From NCBI GenBank assembly GCA_019637585.1, contig JAHBVL010000002.1:568023-632022 (forward strand): DNA of 64,000 nucleotides. Reading direction: 5' to 3'. Shown in pieces: positions 34,750-43,001 of the stretch (position 1 is the stretch's first letter; every line of letters begins with the position of its first letter). A model generated the notes under the pieces. That model did no database searches. It worked only from the letters and a program-made list of their open reading frames with translations, and was not told the DNA's origin. The translations under genes were made by a program, and so were the position numbers. The stretch comes from Thermomicrobiales bacterium. Lineage in GTDB: Bacteria; Chloroflexota; Chloroflexia; Thermomicrobiales; UBA6265.

Positions 34750-35463
34750 ATGTTGATCTACGCTCACCGGGGCGCCTCGCTCGACGCACCAGAGAACACA
34801 CTCGCCGCTTTCAAAGCGGCGATCGACGCCGGCGCCGACGGGATCGAGCTGGACATCCAGGCGAGCCAGGATCGCGTTCCCGTGGTCATCCACGATCGCC
34901 TGCTGAAGCGGACCACCGGCGCCCCAGGGAACACCGACGATCTCCCTCTGGAGGAGCTGCAGAAACTCGATGCGGGCAAGGGGGAGAAGATCCCCTCGCT
35001 CGCCGACGTGCTCGACGCGGTGCCGGAATCAGTCCATCTGGACATCGAAGTCAAGTGCAAGGGCATCGAACCGGAGATTCTGGCAACCCTGAAGGATCGC
35101 TCGAAATCGAGCTACGCCTTTTCGTCGTTCGACTGGTCCGTTCTTGAGACGATTCGCTCACTGGATGGCGATGTCGAGCTCTGGTTGCTGATGGCAGCCA
35201 TGTCCGACATGGCGATCGCGAAGGCACAGGCGCTCGGCGCGACAGCGCTGGCCGTTCACAACGACGGCATCAACGCCAAGACGATGAAAGTGGCATCTGA
35301 TGCCGGTTTGAAGGTTGTCTCCTGGACGGTCAATGAACCAGACGAAGCGAAGCGGGTTCGCGAACTCGGTGTCATCGGTATGTGCACCGACGCACCGGCC
35401 CGGGTCATCGCTGGTCTGGTCGCGCGCGACGCGGTTGCGACGAGCGAGAACACCGCCTCCTGA
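34750..35463 (+). CDS. Glycerophosphodiester phosphodiesterase
   Basis: A GDPD-family TIM barrel that hydrolyses deacylated phospholipids to glycerol 3-phosphate and an alcohol. IYAHRGASLDAPENTLAAF carries the catalytic His-Arg and Glu, GIELDIQASQDRVPVVIHD carries the metal Glu/Asp and second His, and DIEVKCKG gives a further Glu. About 237 residues, cytoplasmic (no signal), like UgpQ. ATG 34750 is preferred since AAGGGG ends 10 bases upstream; ATG 34741 is too close to it. It is divergent from hspR. Confidence 0.93.
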   Translation: MLIYAHRGASLDAPENTLAAFKAAIDAGADGIELDIQASQDRVPVVIHDRLLKRTTGAPGNTDDLPLEELQKLDAGKGEKIPSLADVLDAVPESVHLDIEVKCKGIEPEILATLKDRSKSSYAFSSFDWSVLETIRSLDGDVELWLLMAAMSDMAIAKAQALGATALAVHNDGINAKTMKVASDAGLKVVSWTVNEPDEAKRVRELGVIGMCTDAPARVIAGLVARDAVATSENTAS

Positions 35464-35484
35464 GACTGCTCCGCAGCCAACGCA

Positions 35485-35511
35485 AAAGGAGACGGACGAG
35501 CCGTCTCCTTT
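35485..35511 (+). terminator. Intrinsic terminator after GDPD gene
   Basis: AAAGGAGACGG-ACGAG-CCGTCTCCTTT forms a perfect 11-bp stem with terminal A/T pairs, 21 bases past the stop. The flanking A and T runs allow action in either direction. Confidence 0.88.
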
Positions 35512-35532
35512 CGAATCAGTCTGAAGAGCACT

Positions 35533-35825
35533 TAGCCCGGATTATTCAATAGGGTCTTGGCGGTGATGACTTGTGACCACGCTTCGCGTCGTAGCGGCGA
35601 TCCCTTGTGGTCGCCGATGGCCCGGAGGGCCATAAACTGCCGCCATATGCAACGTCGTTGGCAATGGACGGCAATTGTGGCTCCACTCCGCTTCGCTCCG
35701 TTCCGCCACCGGCGAGGACAAGCCATCGCCGCTACGCCGGTTTGGGGACGCGCTCACTTCCCTATCCATGATGATGAGATCGCTGTCCAAGGTCGTTTTT
35801 GTCGCCCGATGAATGATTCGGGTTG
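35533..35825. mobile_element. MITE-like nested palindromic element 1
   Basis: A 293-bp non-coding element. The left end TAGCCCGGATTATTCA matches the reverse complement of the right end (TGAATGATTCGGGTTG) at 12 of 16 positions. Inside lies a second palindrome with arms GTAGCGGCGAT (35591-35601) and ATCGCCGCTAC (35725-35735). The outer ends are shared with element 2 at 41360-41623, including about 38 bp next to the right end. No transposase is encoded. Confidence 0.75.
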
Positions 35826-35871
35826 GGCCGCCCTCAGGCCATTGCCCTCTATGAGCGGCGTGTTTGTGAAA

Positions 35872-36726
35872 TCAGAGCGCCGCTCGCGTGAGCGCTCGGC
35901 GGGTCAGCACCTTCACCAGATGAGCGCGGTACTCGGCCGAGGCGTAGACGTCGCCATTCAGTTCGCCGAGACCTTCAGTCGCTTTTTCCGCAGCAGCTGC
36001 GATGGTTTCCGCGGTGAGTTCCTTGCCAACCAGCGCGTCTTCCGCGGCGGTGGCTCGCATGGCGTATTCAGGCGCTCCGGTGACGCCGATCCTGGCCGAC
36101 GTGCAGGTTGTTCCATCGACCTGCAGCGCCACGGCAACACCCGCCACGGCATACCCGGACGCCGGGTGCGAGTGCTTCTCGTATGCCTGCTTCGTTCCAG
36201 CCGAGGAAGCCGGCAGTGAGATCGACGTGATGATCTCGTCTGGTTCGAGCGTTGTCGTCAGCAACCCGACGAAGAGATCGTCGATGCCAATCGTTCGCGC
36301 GCCATTCGGTCCCGTCGCGGTGACCGAGGCGCCCAGCGCCAGCATGACCGCGGTCAGGTCGGCAGCTGGATCGACGTGCGCCAGCGAACCACCAAGCGTT
36401 CCTCTCGATCGCACAGCCGGGTCGCCGACTTTGTCGCAGGTCTCAGCGACTACCGGATAGGCGGCAGCCAGCGCTGCATCGTCCATGAGCTCTCGGTAGG
36501 TAGCTCCCGCGCCGATGGTCGCACCATCGCCGGAGGCCGAAATCCCTTTCAACTCGGGAATACGGGCAATGTCGACCAGCGCAGCCGGCGCCGCAAGTCG
36601 CATCTTCATCGCGGGAAGCAACGAATGGCCGCCGGCAATGATCTTGGCGTCGGGATTGGCTGTCAGCAGACCGATGGCTTCACTGACGGACGATGGCCGC
36701 TGATACTCGAACTGCTCTGGGTACAC
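35872..36726 (-). CDS. FAD-binding (M) subunit of xanthine-dehydrogenase-family enzyme
   Basis: A 284-residue CoxM/CutM-type flavin subunit. IIAGGHSLLPAMKMR and GTLGGSLAHVDPAADLTAV are the two FAD pyrophosphate-binding loops; EIITSISLPAS is the third landmark. GTG 36726 is chosen because AGGAGGAG precedes it by about 5 bases. It is the last gene of the S-L-M operon, starting 48 bases after the large-subunit stop. It passes electrons from the 2Fe-2S subunit to FAD. Confidence 0.93.
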   Translation of the reverse strand: MYPEQFEYQRPSSVSEAIGLLTANPDAKIIAGGHSLLPAMKMRLAAPAALVDIARIPELKGISASGDGATIGAGATYRELMDDAALAAAYPVVAETCDKVGDPAVRSRGTLGGSLAHVDPAADLTAVMLALGASVTATGPNGARTIGIDDLFVGLLTTTLEPDEIITSISLPASSAGTKQAYEKHSHPASGYAVAGVAVALQVDGTTCTSARIGVTGAPEYAMRATAAEDALVGKELTAETIAAAAEKATEGLGELNGDVYASAEYRAHLVKVLTRRALTRAAL

Positions 36727-36774
36727 GCTGCTCCTCCTTAACAAGCCCTCACGGGTGTGCTGCTCGACATCTCG

Positions 36775-39159
36775 TTAGTGCGCATTGATTGCTCGCCAGA
36801 CCCGCTCCGGCGTGAATGGCATCGCAATTTCGCCTGAAATCAGGTGGCCGACCGCGTCGTTCACGGCGTTGGCCACTGCCGGTGTCGATGCAATTGTACC
36901 GGCCTCTCCGGCTCCCTTGACTCCCATTGGATTCACGCTCGTCGGGGTGACGGTGCGGTCGAGCTCGTACCAGGGAAGCTGGCTCGCCTTGGGAATCGCG
37001 TAGTCGCTCAGCGTGCCGGTCAGCAACTGGCCATCGTCATCGTAGACAGCCCCCTCGAACATCGCCTGAGCGAGACCCTGCGCGATGCCGCCATGAATCT
37101 GCCCATCGACGATCAGCGGATTGACGACGTTGCCGACGTCGTCGACCGCCAGGTAGCGGAGCATGTCGATACCGCCCGTCTCCGTATCGACTTCGACCAC
37201 GCAGACATGCGTGCCGAAGGGGAAGGTGCAGTTCGGCGGGTCGTAGTAAGTCGTTTCGTCGAGGAATGGCTCCATCCCTTCCGGCAGGTCGTAGCCGACA
37301 TGTGCCGCCAGCGCCACCTCCTGGATGGTCTTGGACGATTCGGAAGACCCCTTCACCGAAAAGACGCCATTCTCGAACGTGATGTCATCTTCCGCGGCTT
37401 CGAGCATATGCGCGGCGAGCTTCATCGCTTTGGTTACGACCTTGTCCACCGACTTGTAGATCGCGGTACCACCGACCGAAAGAGACCGGCTTCCGTAGCT
37501 GCCGAAGCCGAACGGCGCGGCCTGCGTGTCCGAATGCTCGATCTCGATATCGTCGTACGGAATGCCGAGGCGATCGGACACCAGCTGCGCGAAGCTCGTT
37601 TCGTGCCCCTGGCCATGCGGCAGCGAACCCGTCGTGACAACGACCTTGCCGGTCAGGTGCACCTTGACGTTTGCGCTTTCCCACAGACCGGCGCCCCAGC
37701 CTTCACCGGGCAGGCCGATCCATTTCGACGGCGCGACGCCACAGACTTCCACATAGGAGGAGAGTCCGATACCGAGCAGTTTTCTCTCCCCGGCTCCGCG
37801 ACGCCGCTTCTGCTCCTGGCGAAGACCGGTGTAGCCAACTTGCTCGAGCGCTTTGTCCAGCGTCAGCTCATAGTTGCCACTGTCATACGGCAGCATGCCA
37901 ACACCGGTGTCGTACGGGAAATCCTCTGGCTGAATGAAGTTGCGCCGGCGCACCTCGGCGGGATCAACCCCGGTTGCCTGGGCGACGAGATCGCAGACTC
38001 GCTCGATCACGTACGCGGCTTCCGGCCGGCCGGCGCCCCGGTAGGCGTCGACCATCGCCGTATTGGTGTACGCCGCCACCACGTCGACCCGAATGTTCGG
38101 GATCTTGTAGCAACCAGCCACCATGCGGCCATAGAGTGTCGTCGGGATACCGGCCGCGATGGTGGAGAAATAGGCGCCGAGATTGGCCCAGGTCTTCACT
38201 TTCAGCGCGGTGATCGATCCATCCTTGCCGGCGCCGATTTCCAGATCGGTAATGTGGTCACGACCATGCGTGGTCGTCATGTAATTCTCGGAGCGATCCT
38301 CCCAGAACTTGACCGGGCGGCCGCCGAGTTTCTTCGACAGCGCCATCGTGGCCGCCATGTCGTAGTAGACGAAGATCTTGGCTCCGAAACCGCCACCCAT
38401 GTCGGGCGCGATCACTCTGATCTTCTGCTCGGGGATGCCAAAGACAAACGCCGCCAGCAGGAGACGGTGCACGTGCGGCGCCTGGCTCGTCGCCCAGAGG
38501 GTGTAGTCGCCAGTGGCCGGATCGAAACGGGCAATCGACCCGCGTGGCTCCATAGGCGTGGGAATGAGGCGTTGATTGATCAGGTGGTGCGAAATGCGAA
38601 CGTCGGCGGCAGCGAGCGCGGCATCGACCCGATCCGCTTCTTTGCCACACGACCATTCGAGCACGATGTTGTTCGGCGCTTCTTCGTGGAGCTGCGGCGC
38701 GCCGGCTTCAGTGGCCTTCTTTGCGTCGACAACGGCAGGCAACGGATCCCATGTCACTATCACAGCCTGTGCGGCGTCGCGCGCCTGATAGGCATCTTCC
38801 GCGACAACAACCGCGACCGGATCACCAACCTGGTGCACTTCGCCGACCGCCAGAACGCGCGGCGTGACCGGATGGTTCGTAACGCCTCCGGCCTGCCAGG
38901 CCGCCGGCAGTGGGTTGAGATCCATGAAATCGTCGCCGGCGAAGACACCGAGCACGCCCGGCATGGACGACGCGGCGGATGCATCGATCGAAGCGATGCG
39001 CGCGTGCGCATGAGGCGAGCGCACGAATGCCGCATGCGTCATCCCCGGCAACTTGACATCGTCGAGAAACTGGGCGCCGCCGGTGATCAATCGTGGATCT
39101 TCGCGGCGTTTGAGCGCCTTGCCTACCATCCTTTCCGGAGCTTCGGGAGCTGCGACCAT
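36775..39159 (-). CDS. Molybdopterin-binding large subunit, form II CO-dehydrogenase type
   Basis: A 794-residue catalytic subunit of the xanthine oxidase family. GGGFGAKIF is a molybdopterin-contact loop, GQGHETSFAQL another, and the late GVKGAGEAGTI holds the catalytic Glu. The active-site loop reads AYRGAGR rather than the AYxCSFR of proven CO dehydrogenase, so this is form II: it may oxidise CO poorly or act on another substrate. GGAGG lies 7 bases before ATG 39159. No coxD/E/F/G maturation genes follow. Confidence 0.93.
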   Translation of the reverse strand: MVAAPEAPERMVGKALKRREDPRLITGGAQFLDDVKLPGMTHAAFVRSPHAHARIASIDASAASSMPGVLGVFAGDDFMDLNPLPAAWQAGGVTNHPVTPRVLAVGEVHQVGDPVAVVVAEDAYQARDAAQAVIVTWDPLPAVVDAKKATEAGAPQLHEEAPNNIVLEWSCGKEADRVDAALAAADVRISHHLINQRLIPTPMEPRGSIARFDPATGDYTLWATSQAPHVHRLLLAAFVFGIPEQKIRVIAPDMGGGFGAKIFVYYDMAATMALSKKLGGRPVKFWEDRSENYMTTTHGRDHITDLEIGAGKDGSITALKVKTWANLGAYFSTIAAGIPTTLYGRMVAGCYKIPNIRVDVVAAYTNTAMVDAYRGAGRPEAAYVIERVCDLVAQATGVDPAEVRRRNFIQPEDFPYDTGVGMLPYDSGNYELTLDKALEQVGYTGLRQEQKRRRGAGERKLLGIGLSSYVEVCGVAPSKWIGLPGEGWGAGLWESANVKVHLTGKVVVTTGSLPHGQGHETSFAQLVSDRLGIPYDDIEIEHSDTQAAPFGFGSYGSRSLSVGGTAIYKSVDKVVTKAMKLAAHMLEAAEDDITFENGVFSVKGSSESSKTIQEVALAAHVGYDLPEGMEPFLDETTYYDPPNCTFPFGTHVCVVEVDTETGGIDMLRYLAVDDVGNVVNPLIVDGQIHGGIAQGLAQAMFEGAVYDDDGQLLTGTLSDYAIPKASQLPWYELDRTVTPTSVNPMGVKGAGEAGTIASTPAVANAVNDAVGHLISGEIAMPFTPERVWRAINAH

Positions 39160-39207
39160 GGTCTTTCCCTCCGGGTGATGCCGGGGCATCCGTGGCCCCG
39201 ACAGCGA

Positions 39208-39699
39208 TCAGGACGACTGTTCAGCAGCGAACTGGATGGCTCGAACGATGTTCTGGTAGCCGGTGCACCGGCAGAGGTTTCCTTCGAGCTCGTGGCGAAT
39301 CTGTTCTTCGGTCGGGTGTGGGTTGCGCTCGAGCAGGGCCGCTCCGGTCATGATCATCCCGGGGGTGCAGTATCCGCACTGCAGACCATGCTTCTCCCAG
39401 AACCCCTCCTGCACCGGATGGAGCGAGCCATCCTCGCCGGCCAGACCCTCGATAGTGGTGATCGACGCCCCATCGGCCTGCACGGCCAGGACGGTGCAGC
39501 TCTTCACCGGGTCGCCATCCAGATGAACGACGCAGGCGCCACAGGAGCTGGTGTCGCAACCGATGTGCGTGCCCGTCAGACCGAGCGCGTCGCGAAGAAA
39601 GTGAACCAGCAATGTGCGAGGCTCCACCTCGGCGGAGTGCTCCTTGCCATTGACGGTCATGCTGATCGCCGTGACCGGCGCGGAAGCTGTTGCACTCAT
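39208..39699 (-). CDS. 2Fe-2S (S) subunit of xanthine-dehydrogenase-family enzyme
   Basis: A 163-residue iron-sulfur subunit. The plant-type cluster motif [16 protein letters not shown] and a following SC give four cysteines; the second cluster uses [10 protein letters not shown] and [12 protein letters not shown]. Length is typical for CoxS/CutS. First gene of the operon; ATG 39699 with GAGAGGG close upstream. The open frame continues further upstream without a ribosome site. Confidence 0.95.
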   Translation of the reverse strand: MSATASAPVTAISMTVNGKEHSAEVEPRTLLVHFLRDALGLTGTHIGCDTSSCGACVVHLDGDPVKSCTVLAVQADGASITTIEGLAGEDGSLHPVQEGFWEKHGLQCGYCTPGMIMTGAALLERNPHPTEEQIRHELEGNLCRCTGYQNIVRAIQFAAEQSS

Positions 39700-40072
39700 C
39701 CCTCTCTGATCTCCTTTCTCCGATACCACCACGCACAACCGGCCCGTCCGGCCGATTCAGGATTCGAATTCACGTGCTGTGGCCTGAACCCTTCCAGCCA
39801 CCTGATGCGCCGCAGGTGTCGCATCGCTTCGCCCGTGTTTGCTCATCCATGCGCGACTCTCGCCAGCATCGCTCGCATTATCAAGACTCCGCGAAGTATA
39901 TCCGTTCGATCGCAATGGTGCGGAGCAGGCGCCCCCTTTGGCCGGGAGAAGAAGGGTGCGCACGCTACATCAGCACCCCTCCCATGCGTCGCACTCGGCG
40001 CCGGAATGGCATGTGCTACGCTAGCACGCTCCCGGGACTGCCGGGCTCGCTCGCTGGCTGGCGAACCAACGC
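39700..40072. other. 373-bp divergent intergenic region
   Basis: Separates the minus-strand coxS-type operon from the plus-strand MFS gene and so should hold both promoters. I see no convincing -35/-10 pair. The clearest element is the palindrome at 40011-40025. No ORF in it looks coding. Confidence 0.5.
40011..40025. promoter_or_regulatory. Palindrome upstream of MFS gene, possible operator
   Basis: GTGCTA-CGC-TAGCAC is a perfect 6-bp inverted repeat with a 3-base centre, 47 bases before the MFS start codon. Position and symmetry suit a TetR/MarR-size repressor site, but no regulator gene is adjacent. Confidence 0.4.
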
Positions 40073-41362
40073 ATGTCCATCATCAGCAAATCACCCAGCA
40101 ACAGGCTGCGAGGAGCCGGCGAGCCACCCTTGCCTCCGCCCCAGGAGGATCCCCTGGTGCGCCGCGGCAGCATGTTCGCCGTCGTTGCCGAGTCCAAACC
40201 ATTCCGCCGCCTCATCCTGGCCTCGGTCATGCTGGCATTGGGACAGTGGATGCAGGGGACCGCACTGGGCTGGCTGGCGCTCGAGCTTACCGACAGCGAG
40301 TCGTTCGTCGGTTTGGTCGCATTCTGCGGCGGATTGCCCTTTCTGCTGGTGTCGATTCCCGGCGGTCTGATCATCGACCGCTTCGACCGCCGAAACGTGA
40401 TCATCGCTTGCCAGATCCTGGTGGCAATCCTCTCAGCAACAGTGGCGATCGACGTGCTGACTGGCACCGTCCGCCCTTGGCATCTGCCGATCGCCGTCTT
40501 CATCAATGGCTCGCTGCAGGCTGTGCTGGGACCGGCCCAGCAGTCGATTCTGCCGAATCTGGTGCCCGCTCACCGGCTGACGAATGCCATCGGGTTGATG
40601 TCGGCTGGCCAGAACATGACCCGAATCGTCGGCCCGACCATTGCCGGCGCGGTCATTGGGTTCGCCGGCACCGGTCAGGCGATCTCGTTGCAGGTCGTCA
40701 CGGTATCGATCGCCCTGGTGCTGATCGTGATCACTGAATTCCCGGCCAGACTGGCCGCCAGAACAACCGCCTCCCTCTCATCCCTGTTGGAAGGCGCTCG
40801 TGTGGTGGCCAACCGGCCAGACTTGCGGATGCTCTTCCTGCTGGTCTCGATCCCCACGCTTCTCGTTTTCCCCTATCTCTCATTCATGTCGATTTTTGCC
40901 AGAGACGTCCTGGAGATTGGTCCGCAGGGTCTTGGCGTGCTGATGGCGGCATCCGGGATCGGCGCTGTATGCGGGTCGCTCTTCGTGGCTTCTCGCGCCA
41001 CCATGCCATCCGGCCGAAATCAGGCCATCCAGAGCATCATGTATGGATTGTCCGTCGCCGGTTTCGCGTTCACGACCTTTTTGCCGCTGACGCTCCTCTT
41101 TCTCTCCGCCGCAGGATTCCTGGCCTCCAGTTTCATGAGCGCCAACAACGCGATTCTGCAGCACCGCGTCGACGACAGCATTCGCGGCCGCATTTTCGGT
41201 ATCTACATGTTGACCTTTGGGTTGATGCCAATCGGCACATTGCCGATTGGATGGGTCAGCTCGGCAATCAGCGCACCGGTGGCCGTGGGAGGAGCGGCGC
41301 TCATTTCCGCAGCGTTGACGACGGTTCTCTTCTTCACCTCGAAGTCACTGCGAGATCTCTAG
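40073..41362 (+). CDS. MFS transporter (EntS/MFS_3-like)
   Basis: A 429-residue major facilitator with about 12 TM helices after a 45-residue polar N-terminus. SIPGGLIIDRFDRRNVIIAC is the loop 2-3 motif (GxxxDRFDRR) and AVLGPAQQSILPNLVP is typical of the EntS/macrolide-efflux-like MFS_3 group, which exports small molecules. ATG 40073. Its TAG stop is the first three bases of the mobile element at 41360, so the element inserted at, or supplied, the stop codon. Confidence 0.88.
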   Translation: MSIISKSPSNRLRGAGEPPLPPPQEDPLVRRGSMFAVVAESKPFRRLILASVMLALGQWMQGTALGWLALELTDSESFVGLVAFCGGLPFLLVSIPGGLIIDRFDRRNVIIACQILVAILSATVAIDVLTGTVRPWHLPIAVFINGSLQAVLGPAQQSILPNLVPAHRLTNAIGLMSAGQNMTRIVGPTIAGAVIGFAGTGQAISLQVVTVSIALVLIVITEFPARLAARTTASLSSLLEGARVVANRPDLRMLFLLVSIPTLLVFPYLSFMSIFARDVLEIGPQGLGVLMAASGIGAVCGSLFVASRATMPSGRNQAIQSIMYGLSVAGFAFTTFLPLTLLFLSAAGFLASSFMSANNAILQHRVDDSIRGRIFGIYMLTFGLMPIGTLPIGWVSSAISAPVAVGGAALISAALTTVLFFTSKSLRDL

Positions 41363-41623
41363 CCCAGATTTTCCAGCAGGACACCCCTCTGTGTTTGTCT
41401 GTAGTCGCAGACCCCCGTGTCTGCTTTCTCAGGGGGCACAACGCATCCACCGGCGGCGGCTTCTCGTCACTTGGCGATGCGGGGTCGCTGTTCTTGCGCA
41501 TGCGGATCGTGGCGAGTGATCGCACCGTCTCCCATACGAGTGCAGACACGGGGGTCTGCGGCTACCTGGCGATGAGATCGCGGTCAAGGATCGTGTTTAT
41601 CGCCTGATGAATAATCCGGGCTA
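41360..41623. mobile_element. MITE-like nested palindromic element 2
   Basis: A 264-bp element. The left end TAGCCCAGATTTTCCA and the right end TGAATAATCCGGGCTA are inverted repeats (13 of 16). Inside, GTAGTCGCAGACCC... at 41401-41424 pairs with 41542-41565 at 23 of 24 positions, giving a second enclosed palindrome. The right-terminal 38 bp resembles element 1 at 35533-35825. It is non-coding and fills the gap after the MFS gene. Confidence 0.8.
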
Positions 41624-41635
41624 GACAGCCCGGGT

Positions 41636-42856
41636 TCACACAGCAGCGTCGTCTCGCTCAGCCGACTCTGCCTCATCGGCTCCGGTCGGCTGTTCAGCGA
41701 TCAGGCGGGCGACGATCGCCGCGCACTGGGGTCTCAAGAGCGGCGTGAGGTCCCGGGAGAGACGTCCGATATCGTCCAGCAATGCGCCGATATCCGGGCA
41801 TGGCGGCATGACGGGTCCGAGCTGCTCCCGCAGCTGGGCGCGATGCCAACCGCCCAGCCGCCGCCGCACCTGGTTCACCGAGGGCGCTTCTCCGCCGGCG
41901 GCTTTAGCATCCTGCTCGATCCACTCCCGGAGATCTTTGCCGGTCACCGGCAATCCCGCGACCCGGTCGATCGCCGACCGTTGCCGGTTGACGCTCTCCG
42001 CTTCACCGATCCAGTCGTTGACCAATCGCCAGGCCGTTGCCGATGCCGGGAGGCGAGTCGTCGTTTCGGCGCAGATGACGGCGATGTCGGGTTCGCAGCG
42101 ATCGTCATAGGCCAGCAGGGGTCGGTGCATATCGACATACGCCGCAACCGCAATCCGTGAAAGCCGGAAGTAGTAGAGACCCGCCAGGAGATTGCTGAAA
42201 GGATCGACCGGCAGGCAATCGGCAGTGCTGAGTGACGACATCAGCTCGCGCTCCTCGCCACAACCGAACATCTCCGCGGCGGAGATGTCCATGAGCACGA
42301 CTTCACTGGGATCGACCGTCAGTTTGGTGATGCCCCGGCCCCTGCGAATCACGTACCGGGTGATCTCGCTATCGGGGCTGATGAAGAGACCGGGCAACAC
42401 CTGAGAGCCGTCGTCGAATCCACCCACGGCCTCGTCCAGCATCGGCCCGAGGGTGCGCAGCGACTCCATCATCTCCACGCTGACCTGTTTCGATTTGGCG
42501 GTTTCGATGGAGAATTTGGCGTCGACCGCCTGAATCGTCGGTGTGCCGTTCATCCTGCCCGTGAAGATCAGATCCGGATTCTGGAGACCGAGCCGCGAGG
42601 CACGCCGCGCGATGCGAGGATCGGAATCGAGTCTGGCCACACGCTCGATGTGATGCACCTTCGGGGAGCCGGGTATCGGCGCGCTGCCGCCCACGAACTG
42701 GTCGGCGTGCGCCGCGGCGAGATCGGCCCATCGTGCCCCAACGATGCCGCTCGATCCTCCCCGGTCGGCCAGTCCCATCACATTTCGGTTGAGCGCTGCC
42801 GACAGCAGGCTGCCACCGGGCAATCGATCGGATTGAATGTCACGTTCTGGAGACAC
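41636..42856 (-). CDS. Uncharacterised protein, possible PD-(D/E)XK nuclease fold
   Basis: About 406 residues, no signal or TM helix. In the first third, NPDLIFTGRMNG followed 11 residues later by AVDAKFS fits a PD...DxK nuclease core; SIETAKSKQVS follows as the usual helix. The middle holds LVNDWIGEAE and a Cys-containing VICAETTTRLP. The C-terminal half is helical and Arg-rich. The start is unclear: GTG 42856 has GAGG 13 bases upstream; GTG 42781 and a frame running back to 43003 are alternatives. No known family was recognised. It is divergent from the TPP-enzyme gene. Confidence 0.5.
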   Translation of the reverse strand: MSPERDIQSDRLPGGSLLSAALNRNVMGLADRGGSSGIVGARWADLAAAHADQFVGGSAPIPGSPKVHHIERVARLDSDPRIARRASRLGLQNPDLIFTGRMNGTPTIQAVDAKFSIETAKSKQVSVEMMESLRTLGPMLDEAVGGFDDGSQVLPGLFISPDSEITRYVIRRGRGITKLTVDPSEVVLMDISAAEMFGCGEERELMSSLSTADCLPVDPFSNLLAGLYYFRLSRIAVAAYVDMHRPLLAYDDRCEPDIAVICAETTTRLPASATAWRLVNDWIGEAESVNRQRSAIDRVAGLPVTGKDLREWIEQDAKAAGGEAPSVNQVRRRLGGWHRAQLREQLGPVMPPCPDIGALLDDIGRLSRDLTPLLRPQCAAIVARLIAEQPTGADEAESAERDDAAV

Positions 42857-43001
42857 GGATTCGGGGCGACCTCGTTCTGAACCGGCGCGAATCGCCCGCT
42901 GGCCGTGTTCCAGGAAGTCTGGTACAAGGTGCCGGACGCTCTTCGCATTGCAACGAGGATTGACTGTAGCACACCACCTCTGAAGGAATCTGTACGGAAC
43001 C

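Noticed and set aside
36844-40737. A 1297-codon plus-strand open frame
   Set aside because: It lies antisense to the coxL- and coxS-type genes and has His/Arg-rich, motif-free sequence typical of the reverse strand of GC-rich genes.
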